DNA of 64,000 bases, from NCBI GenBank assembly GCA_002633005.1, contig NMRA01000408.1, forward strand, positions 248,001 to 312,000, given 5' to 3'. The position numbers were made by a program, and so were the translations under genes. The first letter of the stretch is position 1; every line of letters starts with the position of its first letter. Under the pieces are notes generated by a model that was not told where the DNA came from, made no database searches, and saw only the letters and a program-made list of their open reading frames with translations. Source of the stretch: Phoronis australis. Its lineage: Eukaryota; Phoronida; Phoronidae. This document shows positions 11,489-26,574 of the stretch, one piece after another.

Positions 11489-14400
11489 CTGAAATACAAA
11501 CAAGGACATCACCATAAATTTTGGGTTGTATGGTCATTCTCCTCTAATTTCGCATAAAAATAATTGCCAAAATTGACATTTGTCATTTTTTCACAGATTA
11601 CTTTGCTGGAAATAATAGAAACTTTGCCCAAATGCTGTTTGATGACAACCAAAAAGTACAATCTAGGCTAGTAATGGACAAAATATTTCTTTGTCTTCAT
11701 TTTTGAGAAGAAATTTGACAAAATAATACCTCACTTGTCGGCCATATTGTAAGGAGAACACTACGATAGCTACCTACATTGTGAGGAAAATATTACGAAG
11801 ACTACCTACATTGTAAGGAAAATAGAGTAACCTTCATGGATAAAACTGTATGGAAAATACCACTGAAGATATGGCTTAACTATTTTTTAAAAATGAAAAT
11901 TTGACTCAAAAAGCTGGCCAGAAACGTGTGTAACCATAATATATTTTTATAATCCCTATCTTCTTTCTTTCAAAAAATATACTTTTACGAGTTGACACCT
12001 AGTTTTTCTGGAAATTAACCTTGAATTAAAAATCTCGGTAAGGTCCAACAGAATCTCAACATTCATCAAGGATTTAAAATAAAGTCAGTTTCGAAAATCA
12101 AGAGACATTAAAAAAAATTTTATAAGTTACAGTCTTAATAATGTATTAGCTTTTTTTAATTGCAATTCATAAAAAGTGGAGTTATATGACCTTCAACTTT
12201 GGCAGCCATTCTGTTACAATTTGTTTGGAAAATTCTGTACTTTACGGTTAATTTGAAAATGTGATTACTTGTTGAAATAATACCATCTGGGAATAAGCTT
12301 AAGACTGGACTGTGGTCAAATCTCTTTGATGAAATTTTTATCTGAAAAGACGTGGAGTGTCTCTAAGTACCAATTACACTGAATTACTGTTTTAACTACC
12401 AATTATGGTCATGACTGAATTATACAGGAACATAGTTACAATATTGTGTACTCATGCAGTGACAACGGTAATTTGAGCTCATTTTGATAGCAATTAATGT
12501 CATAATACAGGGTGAAACATATTTTTTTAAAACTTATTTCACTCTAAATTACTCCATTATTTATTTTTATTAAATTGGACGGACTTTTCAAAGTCATTCT
12601 TATGTGCGTAATTTTTTAGCTCTACCAGTCAGTTCTCATTGAATTTTTTGTTCTTTCCAAAAGAATTGTAACTTAAAATCTAAACAAAATTTCACGGATT
12701 CGTTTTTGGGTCACCCGGTAACCTTAAAACACGATCTCCAACTGACATTAAACACAAAATTTTTATTCCAAATGTTTCTGAGTGGGAGCATTGTTAAACA
12801 ACAGCATTCAACTCATACATTAAAAGGTTCTATCAGCAAACATTCCCAACAGAACCTTAAAATTACATGATTGCTGATGGGAATTATTGACCTAGCTTAC
12901 TAGTACTTAAAACACTTATGGAAGAAAAGAAAAACATTACGCTTTTTTGATAATTTCCCACATTTTATTGATTTAATGAAGACATTGCACACTGAGATTG
13001 ATGCGACATAACCGCATTTGAAAGAAACCCAGAAACGTTTAGTAAATCAAAGTAAAAGGTTTATTGAAACACCTGTCAACGAGGTTGAAAAAAAGTCGAT
13101 TACACAAAACATGAGATTTTGTTTCTTTAGGTAAGCAAAAGCAGCTAACACAGGCTACATGCAACGTCAGATCACACTTTGACAGTGGCCTCAGTAAGTT
13201 TATTAATCTAAAGATGATGAGAAGTTCAGGCTTCATATACCAGTGTGAAACCCAAACTGCTGTTGGGAAAGATGGATCTATTGAAAGGATTAGGACAGAC
13301 TTGGTAAATATGTGAAGGATTATGACAACAAATGGGAAACACAGGGTTGTAAAAGAAGCGCCAATTGTTCAATTGATGAGTACACTGTTAAAACTTGCTA
13401 TGTATATCCCCTTTTGAAGTGGACATTACAGTGTCGAATCGGGTTCAGACAATACATTTTCATGAGCAGGATTTACTATTCCAAACGAAATTTAATCTTT
13501 AGTACCTCATAGTAAAATGAATAAAATTTAAGCATTCGAGAGTCGTCATGCAGCAGTGACATTGGCAACACGATCTCAAAAAAAACCTGTCCTTGCCATT
13601 GTTGGGTTCATCCTTCCAAGCTAAAGTCCACCAGTGCCTCCTATACTTGTAATCAGTGTTTCATGCCTGATAATCAGACCTGCAAAGTACTCGTCTGGCG
13701 TAAGGGCAATGTTCCGTTAAACGAAATTTACAAAATTTTCACTTTCAAACGCCCATACCCAGCTTACCACCCACACGCAACCCATGAGAACTTTAGGTTT
13801 GGAACATGCTCACTTTTCGGAAACGAACAGTCGATTTCAGAGGCACATTGACACATTTGAACTTGAAAATAACCCCCTTTAACTGACAAAGACTAGTAAA
13901 GAAATGGTTCTTTTAGCTCAAGCGTGTGTGCAAACTATGCTGAAGAGGGCCCTCTTGGAAAGCAGTGCTATCACTGAAGAGGCCACCCTCATTTTAAATA
14001 TCACAATAATAAATAAAAAAATAAAGCAAATCGACCGCTAGGCTCAAAACTTAAACTTTGACTTCTCAAAAATATACTTTTTTAAAGGCTCATGCTTGTA
14101 TTAGTGCACGCCCTGAGCGTAAAGTCGCACGGTTACAGTAATAACATGTTATTACATAACATACTATCTATGTCTGATTCGGATGGACAATGATTTGGAA
14201 CAAACAGGCAATCATACACAGTAATCGGAAACTTAAGTTAAAAGACTGATAAGAACTTTCAATGAGAAAACCAAGCTGTAGATTAGAGTCAATAATCATG
14301 AATTTCATAATGGAATTCTATGTTGGTCGACATTTTGTTGTAAGTTTGACAAGCGCGTTTTAAGGTTTCCCCGAAACGTTTTGAAACATAGACAGAAATT

Positions 14401-16094
14401 ATCTCAGTAACATGGCTGAAGAGTCATTAGTCTTTTTACTCTGACTGTTAGAAGTGCAAAAACCACACAACACAAACCATTTAAGCAAAGTTCCCAAGTG
14501 TGTTTTCATTTCCAAAGAGTTTTTCAGGAGCATTCCACGAGGGTGTAATTTTCATTTAACATGCGTCAAATTTCATTGCAAAAAGGAGACATTACTAAGT
14601 AAATGTTAATTATTTTTTCTAATATGACTTACAATAGGATGTTTATTATCATATTAAATCTTCCATGAATTTTTATTCTCTTTTCATTTTCCATCACTTT
14701 TCGATGCACAGAAAATTTTCAACGCATCCGAAGTTTTTCATGACATAAGTATCTTAAAATTGCTAAATAAATTTAACTTGGTTCTATGCTATCATACTTC
14801 AATGCGATACATTATAAAGGATGACCAATAGTTAACAAAAGAAAACGACAAAAAATATCATCTCCCTGTCATGACGATCCATGTCCGCCTACATACTCTT
14901 CAGATTCATTCTGGCAGAAAATGTCTGGTAAATAATCTGTATTACCTACTCCCACTCTTCCAATGTCATCATAACGACCCATTATTCTCAGAATGTTGAC
15001 GGTAATTTCCGCGACATGAGCAATACAATAAGCAATACCTTGTCAACAAGTTGGTTAACAATGTATTATGTAACAGCCTACTGTACTTATGCTACACATT
15101 CCGCAACAAAGGGAACGTTTTACTATCTTTGATCGGTCAAAATTTACTTTTTTCCAATAGCACAACTTCTGGCTTTAACACGTCTCCAAGCATAAAATTC
15201 GGGTCGCAGATTGTCATAATTTATGAAAATCCCATTTACAAACTAAGGATAGTCACTATCCACCCAGGTAATGAGAAACGCATCGTGAACAATTTAATAC
15301 CGCTGTGCGCTTGAAAAACGCAACCAAAACTTACTATTTGTTTACACTTCCTGAAAGAAAAGCACCTCTCATTTGTAATAATGCGATGACAGGTGACTCG
15401 GTCAACTAAGCATGCGTAGGACAATTTTGTTGGCAACGTGATACATTTCGATTAGATCCTAACTGGAGAAACCATTCCATTTTATCAACTCTCCATTAAA
15501 TTCCCCCTTCAATCCCCGTGATGAAAGATGGCTGCTTATGACAGTCAAATTCCATTTCCACCCATCTGGCATGGAGGGGCAATTTCGCTGACTTCCAGTC
15601 ATCATGACAAGGGATAACTGGTCATTTTGTTTGATTATTTTAGGTATATCAGCGCTCGACGCTTAACGCCGAGTCGCATTTAGCGACCTAGCAAAAATCC
15701 CAGGTCGCCAAATGAAATCTGAGGTCGCTAAAACTTGCCCAATTTTTGCCAGACAATTCCGACATCCGTCTGTTTACTTTCTGATGTAATTTAAGCGTGT
15801 GTTTGATGTGTGCTGACTGCTGTGGTGCCAAATGCACTGATATCACGAAATAGACGGAACAATCGTGAATGAAAGGAGATGAATCTAGGAAAACTTAGTA
15901 ATTTGGAAGCCAACTTTGAAATGAATTTAGAGGATAATTATTGTCCCACTTTAATACTCGCAGTGGGTACTTTGTGGGTACTTAGTGGGTACTTTGTGGG
16001 TATTTCGAGGCGACTTCGTGGCGACTTGAAATTTTTCCCAGGTTGCCTAACACAATATGACGTAGCATATAATAGAGACAAGTACTGGTCTTAC
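11489..16094 (-). other. Intron between C1a-1 and C1a-2
   Basis: 4.6 kb, AT-rich. A possible element at about 12508-12720 has ends CAGGGTGA and TCACCCGG. A stretch at 15650-15760 repeats GGTCGC/GTCGCTAAA words. A short tandem repeat lies at 15964-16010 next to the exon. The rest, including short open frames at 13039-13851 and 15051-15314, shows no domain. Confidence 0.5.
15964..16010. repeat. Short tandem repeat GTGGGTACTT
   Basis: Four units of GTGGGTACTT(TGT/AGT) end to end, about 85 bp from the donor of exon C1a-1. They are followed by GGCGACTTCGTGGCGACTT, itself a short duplication. Confidence 0.85.
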
Positions 16095-16224
16095 CTTCAC
16101 ACGAGAGGCCATGTGACATGACCCCAGACAAGGCTTCACGACAGACGTTGCAATATGTAGGCCGGGCATGTGAACATGCGTACCAGTTATGCTGGGCTGA
16201 CATCATGGCGTGGTGATCATTAGC
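16095..16224 (-). CDS. DGK delta/eta-like, exon C1a-1
   Basis: 130 bp, starting in phase 0 and ending with one base of a split codon. It starts [20 protein letters not shown] and carries the first part of the first C1 zinc finger: the initial His (HNWYACSH), then after 12 residues the C-N-V-C pair, then 13 residues to C-E. This matches the C1 spacing H-x12-C-x2-C-x13-C. The segment is almost identical to vertebrate DGK-delta/eta. The acceptor is tgtgttttag and the donor GAAG|gtaaga. C1 fingers of type II DGKs are atypical and help localisation and activity rather than acting as strong phorbol ester receptors (family knowledge). The exon accepts either PH-4 or the alternative first exon at 28786, both phase 0. 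Confidence 0.96.
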
Positions 16225-17444
16225 CTAAAACACAACACAGTCATCTACATGAGTCTAAATGTATGCAAATTATTCGCATCAATCAGGATAAAATTTGAGC
16301 AGGCACATTAGCGAGACTTGCTCAAGACTGGCACAACCTGACACAACGCCTTGGAATTACCTTCACCATACACTTTCCTGCCCTACATCAGATCAACAAC
16401 TGCTGCTGATGGCTGGAATCACATCGTCTGGTAGACTACAATCACAATACTCATTCTAGGAGAGAATTTGTTTTAACTAAAAACAAACATTTCTTACTAC
16501 AAAGCAAATAAAACAAGGATGGATTTAATTTGTGGTTTCAGTGACCTTTCCTTGGTTTAAGTACACACTGCCTCTGACTTTCAGACATGGTACTCCACCC
16601 AACAAGAGTAAGAAATTTTGTCGTAGACAATAGGGAGGAAGTTTGTACGTCAGCCCTAGCAACATTACTCCAAACTGCAGACGAACAATATGGCAGTAGA
16701 CTATTGACTTGCACTAACACATTTGTTCAAACCCTTAAAATTCAACAAAAAGTACTGTAAAGCTTCTTCAAATTAGAACACAATATGGCGGAACACTGTT
16801 ATTTCATCAAAATTTTCAACAAGAATAAGCAAGAAGACAATTTTACTTTATTATTCGAAAACTACATACAGCTGTCATCAGCAAACACACGGTAAAATTC
16901 TGAATATTTTTGGCAATACAACGAGCATTTGAAAAATGAAAAATTTAAGGACAATTTTGGCCATAATTTTTGTAAAACAGAGACTAAAGTGGTATTTTTC
17001 AGTTACAACTTTTGACCCAATAAAAATTGTCATAGAGAAGTTGCCAGTCACACTTTCTGTCCCTATAATATTGTGGATTCTTACTGGCACACACTTGACT
17101 AAACATTGGCGATTTATTTAGATCAGACAGTTAGCCGACAGTACCTGTGTTTACTCAGAGCACCAGCTTTTGCATTGCCAGAGTACAAAAGTGTCTTTGC
17201 CGCTTGACTCAGATTTTTTTTGACTCAGATTCTTATTCTGGTATTCAAGCCAGAAGTTGACAAGAACTTAAATGCAACGTGCTTCATTCACGGACAGTTT
17301 GAGCAGTTGAATATTTTTGTGCGACTTATTTGAATATCCTGTCGCACAACAATGATAACTAAACAGAAAAAAGGTTGCAAAGAATAAAAAACACTGGTCA
17401 ATATCTCACGACATTAAATCAATACAAGAATACAGAACAATACC

Positions 17445-17466
17445 CCAGCGCCATCTAGCGGCCCAG
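17445..17466 (-). promoter_or_regulatory. CTCF-like motif
   Basis: On the minus strand the core CCGCTAGATGGCGCT fits the CTCF core CCRSYAGRKGGCRSY at every position. It sits in the large intron, 1.2 kb before exon C1a-1, outside the modular repeat blocks. Binding is inferred from the motif only. Confidence 0.4.
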
Positions 17467-20400
17467 CACATTTCATCACGTCGCCACCTTGGCCATTAAA
17501 TTCACAAAGAGACCGTTGTCAAGAGTCATGTGCTTTACTAATCTCAGGCAAGGCATTAATATTTCCAAGGGCACCTTCCTGCTTAATGAGAAAACACAAG
17601 ATGTGTAATATATATCAAGACTCCATTTCCACCTTGATACCTGATCCACATGCCGGTGAAATTGACGGATGAGTTTCCACAGTTACACAACTCATGTCAA
17701 AATTTTGATGAGGAGCTTTCCCAGTCCTCCCATGACAGATTATTAAAAAGTGCTGATGAACCAAAAATGTTACTGCTAGGTAAAACTTTATTTAACAAGT
17801 GCAATTACTATAGTTGGTTACCCTTAAACAGGGTTGGAAGTCTGTTCATTGAAAGTGTAGAATTTAGTGTAATGCATATCACACTTGAATTGCACACCAA
17901 TTATTAAGCTGCACACGTTGAAACTGTGATCACACGAAGACATTTTTTTGAAGAAATAATACAGCGAATAAAACTGCTGGGAAATCATGCCTTACAAAAT
18001 AACGTATTTACTCGGAGATTCGACTTTTTGCTATAACCTCGTCACTAAACCATTTGAATTTTTACCAATTAGCGATAAACGTGTGAACTAAAGCATTCAT
18101 TCGGTGCATTGGCTGGCATTCAAATAACTAACTTATAATTTGATGCCATTAGGTCAGACTCTGACAGAACATGATAACAGGCGATTTGATTCGTCATTGT
18201 TAGAAAAAGGCAAAAAGGCGAAATATAACCCTAAATTTCCTAAGGGAATTATAGACAGTTACTACTAGCACACTCAACAAGTATTTTGAATTCTGATATA
18301 TCGGGATACGTATGTCTATTTCACAAATTAGTTTGAAAAATTTGGAAGGACCCTCAGCTCTGCTTGAGCTGTATTAACCAGAGTGAAATTACTGAGTTGA
18401 GGGAAGTACATCTTTAAATAGAGAAAAGAAAATACTGAAATTAATTACTGTTTCACTGATTAATTATAGTCAAGTGTGGATTTCTGCAAAATTATTTATA
18501 CAATAGGCACGTCAGTATGTTGATTCTAGTCTTTCTTTGACTGCAGGGTGACGACACTTCCACAGTTAATCACAATTCACACATTTGTGCATTATCCAAA
18601 TACATAGGCTAAAAGCTTGAAAACTGAATAGTTTCAAACATTATTCCTTTTTGTATGCTTAGTTTGTATGGTGCAACATAAATAATGAAACTAAGACCAG
18701 CATAAAATTTGTGGTCAGTTCAAATTTCAGAGATACGGGCTCAAACAATATATCCTACTCGCATACTGGCTTAACACTGGAATTTTTGCAAGCTTATTTT
18801 GTTGAGTGGAAACTTTGAAAATGCCAGTAATGAGAATGTTTATTATGACGTGTAATCTTTGTTGGTGGGTTCCACTCCAAAACTGCAGGAAGCGTTGCAG
18901 CGGACAAGGAGCATGTTTTAACACAAATTCCAACTACAAAATTTCATGGTCCAGTCGTGAGAAGTCACCTGCTGTGGAAAATGACACTTTTTGGATGTCA
19001 CGCATGTCACACAAAATTAACGTGAAAACATTATGCCATACGTGAACCTTAAGGTAAAAAATTGAAGCCTATGATGCTTAATTTGAGAATTCAAAAATCA
19101 GAGGCATATTTTAAAAACATAATTTTTGAGGTCAGCATTTGCACCAACAGTCGTTTCTGGTGAATGCATTGGACTAACCTGTAAGAGTTAAATAAAACGC
19201 GTTTAGCTATGGATATTTTCCTGCCCATATAAGACCAAGTGCCCGTAGCGTTTTTGCTACCAATCGAGCGAAAATGCCAGTCATGTGCGCATTAGTGTTA
19301 CTTTTTCCGTATGCTTTCATTAGGTGTTCTTAATAGTATGGAATGGGTGTTCACCTGAACTCAGTGACAGCAGCTGTTATCTATAAAATGTATTAATTAT
19401 TAGATGCCCAGTTCCCATCTGGTTACCTAAGCGAGCCCCAGACTTCATCATTAATTTCTCTAAGAAGACAGCGAGATGCTTAACTGCACATCCTAGAAAC
19501 TTCATTCGATTAACTTGACTTGTGTGTATGAAGTCCTTTTTTCTTAGTATAGTGCGTGTATGGTCCTCCTTTCTCAGTTCTAGTCACATGCTCTAGAATT
19601 CCGCGACAATGGGGTCCCTTTCATCAAAGGTTGTATATCCACTCGCAGCATTTTCATTGCAAAAATTTGCAATTCTGATGTAAACTTGACTGCTGTTGTT
19701 CATAATATTACTCACATTTACCGGCGACCTTGACCTAAGTGAAGATAAAAGTGACTTAAACCAGTCCTTAGCTAAAGACTGGGCAAACAAAATACGCTCG
19801 AGGAGAACACTACTTAACTATTGAATCATGTAGTTATCATCAAATTTTTGCACGGATTTCAGGCCTGTTGTGAATTGACTTGAATCATTCCAACCAAATT
19901 AGAGCATTTCCGGTGGGGGGAATGTATCCTTGCAGATAAGCCAAATTTACTACTGAAGAGTTTCAACAACCTGATGGACAGTTAGTGCCGGGTAAATAAT
20001 TCTCACGGGCCCATTTGGCATAAAAATCTGGGGGCCCGCAGTCGCCACAATTTTACACAAGCCACCCAAGACACGTACCCCAATCGCCAATAGTTGCAAG
20101 ATACCTACAGTCATATTTTTTCACCCAATCCCACACCAGTACAACTTTTGAGGGTCCCTTCTGGTATCGGGGCCTACAATTTGTGCAGGGTCCTAAACAA
20201 AGATGTATCTTTGCTTAAAGGAAATTTCAGGATTTCTGAGCAATAATTAGTGGCAAAGGTTGGCGTCTAAATGACTCTCACCAGAAAACTGAAAAAATTG
20301 TGGAAAAATTTAGTCGGAATCCTTTAATGGCTAATTTATTACAGAAGTTCTTTCTGCAAAATAATCTCTGAGGTCTGTGGAACACCCCGTATAATTTCCT

Positions 20401-23400
20401 TGCATCATCAGACTTCAAGGAAACCTGGCAAAAATTCTCAGTGGGAAGGCACCTACTTATAGACACGGTACTTATTAACGGATTCATAATTTGCACAAAT
20501 TTCCTACAAAATGAAACCTGACATGCTGAGATTGCGTGGGAGAAAACAGCTTCAAGTAATTAGTGAATTGAATGTGTTTAAGGCACAGTTAATAGTAGGC
20601 TATTTACTAGACACTTTTTGATGGCGTGATGAGGGGGCAGAAGCCCAATCCACAACAGCTGCAGCCTTCCTGCATGCAGGAGAATAACAAGTTAGTAAGG
20701 CAATTGGATTTTTGACGCCATAATAGTCATTGCAAACGAACCCCCATGAGAGGCCTACCACACAATCACTGTCGATAGTGAGGTGGTTAGGGACTTATGC
20801 AGGAATGCTGATATTTGACTTCAGAGAACAATTAAGGCACCATGTCTTGCAAACAGCAGTATTGACGAGATCTCAAGCCTTTCAGCCTGTAAAGCATTGC
20901 CAGTAAACAGCACAACAACCACTTACGTGTTGAAAGATAACTGCCGTATTCATAACTACCATAAAAAATCATAATGGCCTGTAAATGGAAAAAAAATCCA
21001 CCCACAATTATATCTTCTGATAGTTACGTGTTCAGCGTAACCTCACTGTTCAAGAAGGTCAATCTCGTCTAATTTTTTTCCACAGATGCGGAACTGGCAC
21101 GACACGTATTGTTTATATAACCAAAACAAATCACAATACTACTGATAACTTTTTTAATCGTCACGTTCTCACATTTTACACATACGCAATTTCAACGGAG
21201 AAATATTTTGTTGATATCGCAACGAATGCAAGAGAGATTACTGTGAGCATTATGAGAGTAACTAAGAGAGAAGTTGACTCCACTTTTCAGATTTTGCTCT
21301 CATTAGCACGACAAGCCAGTGGCCGTTGCTACCTGATTACCAGTCACGCTTCCTGTGAACAGACTTCCTTCACGTGACCTGGTATTTTGTCATATTACTT
21401 TCGTCATGTTCTGTACCTACAACTATAAATCATTATGCATGAGAAACACTAACTGCTTCTTCCTGGTATGGCTATTATGAAAGCTGTGAAAAAACATGTG
21501 CAACTCAGGTTTGATACGTATTACTTTACATAAACATCAAATACAAGTGTCATGTTTTGCCATAGAGGGCTACAACAAGATTCTTACATTTAATGGGACA
21601 AGCTCAGAGGTACCAGAGATGCAATAACACAGTGCCTTTGCCAGGGGGAACACTGGTACTTTGACAAGGAAGCAATTGAGAGAGAGTGGCGCGAACAAAA
21701 AAGACAAATAATCTTAAGTGGTCTAAAATGAAAATGGACTTTGTTTCATACAAAAGAAAACGTTTTCTTTAGCAATATGATAGCACGAATTTAGTGTCTT
21801 TTGTTAGACACAATTGAAACTTCTAGCGTTGCAACAAGATAAGCTGCGTAGACATAATTTCCTTCATTTATGGACATTTTGAGACAATGGACATTTTTGT
21901 GTGAATCGGTTTGCGTAACATGCTCCACAACAGTGGCAATTTTATAGCATACGATGCCTAAATTCATACAAGAATGTAGAATGCTCTCCATCAACTACCG
22001 TCTCGCCATCTAGTAACAAGATGTATTTCACCAGCTACCGTTACGCGACGACTATTGGGACTACTAATTCAAAGAATCATTTTCAAATTGACTTTCCAGG
22101 AAAGCCCTGTAACTTAAGGAAAAGATTCAATACCTTTTAATCTAATTCTTAAATTTTCCTTCCCAAAAAGCCCCAATGTTGTAGCCTCCCAGTGGCCCTA
22201 AACCAGACAGGCATTAGCAGGCAATTAGTTCAAAATGCAAAAGAACCTCACAGTAGGGAAGATTAGTACTAAGTACTACAGTAATCCTCATTATGTCTAG
22301 GGGCACGGAGAGATAAAACAGCTTAAGATCGCTTACTCAAGGGAAGGAAAGTAAACCCACTCAGACAGATCTCCAATCACAGAACTCTTAGACATTCAAA
22401 AGCAAAATCCTCAGGTGTCCCTCTGGCTCATCAGTCGAAGCAAGCATTTTGTAGACGCCAGAACCTTGTGGATAATGCATTAGTTCACTAAAGACTTTGT
22501 GAGATATTGCAAGGACCAGAGTCTGTCTGAAACTGCTTACCATCAGAATTCTTTTTACTACTATTATTGCTGGGTGGACCTTGAAACATTCACCAGGTAT
22601 GAGTGACTCGCTCATTTTACATGTCCGATTCAAAATGACACTTTTGATACGGCCATACAATGACATGGAACAAACTGACATCATGGTGTGAACGAAATTC
22701 AATACAGCACCGAAGCTCTTGTTCTATCTAAATGCTAAATGGTACCAAGGTATTGGCAATTATAGGTGTATAATTGTCTCTCACAATGAGACCTATAGCC
22801 ATTTCCAGAGATATTGTACCTCTCTCATTCTGCGGAATTCACCCACAATGTAATAGTTTCTGCAGGGCACCTGAGGTCCACAGCTGTATGCTGCTGCAAG
22901 GAACATATCTATATCACTTTAAGTTTTGAAATGCTGAGCAACGCATGATAAATTGTTTAAATTTCTGACTTGGCTGAGCAGCATGACACCCTCGCCATTC
23001 AAATTTCACCACATTCTTTAGGATTATAAAGATCACTCTGATGCATTGTCCAACCAGGTTACAATCATCAAAGGAACAGCAGTCACTTTACAGGTTATTT
23101 CTCTTTACTTCTGTTGTAGTCAACTGATCTTTGCCATTCGCACAATGAAAAAGTGCAACTTTCAATGAAAGAACAGTGCACAAAATAGTCAGGAAAGAAT
23201 GTCGCCACCAACGGGCAGTGGTTAAGCACACTGACAGACATCTCTGTTCACTAATCCTAAACAAAGAACCAAATGCAGCCACTAGCAGTTATAAGTGCCT
23301 ATTAATTATTATCTCAACCAATAAGAAGCATTGATAATTTCACAGTTATCAGTTGGGAAATACCAAACACAGGAGGGTCTAATGTCAGTACATCCCTAAC

Positions 23401-23511
23401 TTTCACAAACTTGGTTAAACATATAACGGATTTTTTACCTCGGTCTCCAAAAGAGGAGTTTACTTTGGGATGCGAATGGCACCACTCATTTGTGCGGTGG
23501 TGCAGGCTAAG

Positions 23512-23905
23512 GGTAAATTGGCTGCCAGGTGACGTCAGGGATTTGGTGCGTCATCCTGAGTTGCATCAAAGTATAGCTTCCTTTCAATAAAGTGTTACAA
23601 ATACTGTTTCTTGTCAAGATTACACAACACCAATTTTGACATAACAAATACAGTATATCCACCATGCAATAGGCAAAATACAATGATTGTATGCCGTTTT
23701 ATGGCCCAATTGCAATGTAAATGGCTGCCAGGTCACGTCAGGGATTTGCTACGTCATTTTGAGTTGCGTCAAACTACAGCTTCCTTCTAATAAAGTGTTA
23801 CAAACAGTGTTTCTTGTCGTCAAGATTACACAACACCATAACAAATACAGTATATCCACCATGCAGTAGGCAAAATATAATGACTTCATGTCGTTTTATG
23901 GCCAT
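23512..23905. repeat. Tandem duplication of about 190-200 bp
   Basis: Two copies in direct orientation (23512-23706 and 23715-23905). They share GGCTGCCAGGT, CGTCAGGGATTTG, AGCTTCCTT, AATAAAGTGTTACAAA and CAGTATATCCACCATGCA. The first copy has a full CRE palindrome TGACGTCA at 23530-23537; in the second it is CACGTCA. Copies differ by substitutions and small indels, so the duplication is not recent. Confidence 0.85.
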
Positions 23906-26574
23906 TGCAGGAAACACATCTAAGGAGCATCCAATCTCACGTAGGCTCGATATAAACAACACAAAAGTACCATATTCCAGATTAATGATCCTGTAAAGCT
24001 CTAAAGGCAACTCCTGCACTAACATTTGGGGTTTTGTTACCCCAGACTGTGCCTAACCCACCCTAATCAATTCACTGTAATTATTAAATTATGTGTGTGG
24101 CTTAGCTGCACTGCTAAAGAAAACATTCGTCAATTCATCGACGTAAAAAATTTAAAGGTGGCTGACATCTTCTTTTCAATGTTAAAAACAGACAAGTCGG
24201 TCGTTTGCATTACTTACAGTACATTTTTTGACTTTGACTTTGACTTTTGACTCAAACGTTACTAGGCCTCATGAATACTGAGACTAGCTCACAGACTGTG
24301 ACACCCATCTGCAATGTCATGTTCAACCCCCGAGTGTTGAATTTCACAATTTAAGTAATAACCAATAAAAAATTACACATAAAAAGTGGAACCATATATC
24401 ACTTCAATGGAGCTTCGCCAATAGTCTACTAAATACATGTATATCAATGAGGAAACCAGCACTAAAACAGGAAAGAGAGCAAAGCAATGCAAATCACTAA
24501 ATAAGTTGTAGCCTCACCCTTCCTCAATGTAGTAAACAGCAGAGGATATGACTGAACTGGATGCCAATCATTATGAGTACACCAGCTTGGCCTGAGGCAA
24601 CATGTACCCTAACTTGCATAACAGGTTTTTGTATTGTGGTATGCTCATTGACACATGCATACAGCTGTACATGTATTGTAGGGGGAGGCCTTGGTGTGTT
24701 AACATTTCTCAAGCCAAATTAAGCATTTTGCAAAAGCATAATACCGTAACCTTGAATGCCCATGCCCACCTAATCGCCCCTCACCCTCCAACCTTTGCCA
24801 AATTTCAATGTAAGCGTCCATTGTTCGGGTAATCCCACATCCCCCACTTTGAGCAAGTTTCAGCCTCTAGAATAATCACCCATCTCCAACTTACTCCCTA
24901 ACAGAACTTGAGCTCTTGTGTAGGTTTGCCTTGGGCTCGGACTTCAGTGTTTGCAGAAAACACTGCTTACTTACGATAGTCTCGAAAACTGCGTTTTTTG
25001 CCAGCATTTTTGGATTAACTTAAGTTCTGCAACTACCTTTTCTTAAACTTATTAACTGGTATTTTGTTAAATTAATATAGGCCAACATCGCAGATTTTTG
25101 TAAAACTTGCGCTTTACTATGAGATTACGTAGCCATTGTTCAGTAATAATCTCGATTGGATTCCCGTGAAGTTACTCGCGCGTACAAGTTGCACGCATGG
25201 AAAATGTGATTTTGCTAGATTTATCTCCCAGGTCGACCCTGAGATTTGAATAGAGCAATTAGTCACAACACCCTCTCGCTGCAGAAAGGTACTAAGATTG
25301 AAGCAAATTATAACCAGGTAAGACCGTTTGTGGTACCATAAACACCGAGGAAATTTCATTAGGTTCAGTACTAGCACACTCAATAACTTTTTTTGCCCCC
25401 ATACTGGGAATTTCTATCCATTTATGTCCATTTCCCAAAATCCTGGAAAAAATTCAGACCAAGTACATCAGCCTTGTACACACATAGCTTGTACAGCTAT
25501 ATCAACGAGACGGACATTGAGGATGGAAATCTACCCAATGACAGGTATGCTGGTGTTTTGCTATGCAGCAAACTGCTGGAAAGAAATGGCGAACAGGACT
25601 TGCCACATTATGCACCTGTCAACAAGAAATACATATGAACATGTTACCTGGAATTTTCGCAAACAGGCAAATTTTCGCCAATTTCAAAATAATTGGCGCG
25701 AGTCCTCACGTTCACACAAAGTGAAAGTGTTTCGCTAGTATTAGTTCACCACTTTACAAGCGTGAACTATTGAAGTGATTGGTCGACGAGGCTTAAATGT
25801 TGATTTACGAGAGAAAATTAGGTAAACTCATTATTTGCGTTCCATATGTCAAGGTCTTGGAGGTGAATCGGGCAAGAGCTGAATGTGATCCTTCACAACT
25901 TAATGCAATAAGACTTCCAGACCTTTCAGTATTCTAAATTCCTGAGAACTGTTGAGTATTGACACTGGAGGTCCACAGCGCTCTTAGAGACCTGAAGACA
26001 ATAGATTTGTTCACCTGTCGCCATAGTAATCAATAACACCTGTAAGTACACCAACTGTCAGAGATTATAGGAGGTGTGGGTGGAGACTGATATGCATCAG
26101 AGTGGAGTGGAGTAGGAGGATCAATAACTACCACCAAAGCATAACGCTTTGTAGGATTTTCATGAATAACGACAGTACCCACCAAAAACAGTACTGTTGT
26201 TTCAACAAATAACTGCCAGTTTTGTTTACACATGGCAGGAAATTCTTCTGTTCTGGCAGGATTATCCTCAGTTCTGTGGCGAAACGCGCAAGAAAAAAGG
26301 TCAGATTCTCATTATTTCCCGAGATTTGAGACATTAGCGCCCGTTTTCAAAATGAAAACATTTTGGCTAATAAACACCTTTAATTTAAGGAAAAAACTAA
26401 TTTGATCCGTTTCAGATGTAAATTATATTAAAATTATCAATGTAAATAATTCACAAATTTTCATATGAAGCACAAAATCTAAAATCCCTATTGATACCTG
26501 AGCATATTTTTACAAGAAAATTCTGTCTCGGCATACTTTGGTAACACTCCTTCCTTCAAGAATGTTTTGTTTAC

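Noticed and set aside
10746-11537. Long low-complexity minus-strand reading frames (Val/Leu/Met-rich and Gly/Val/Asp-rich)
   Set aside because: They read through the CAACAC/CAACAT minisatellite; only the part 11379-11488 is a real exon.
25328-25738. 136-codon plus-strand frame
   Set aside because: Overlapped by other frames, no domain, no splice support; chance length in unconstrained intron.
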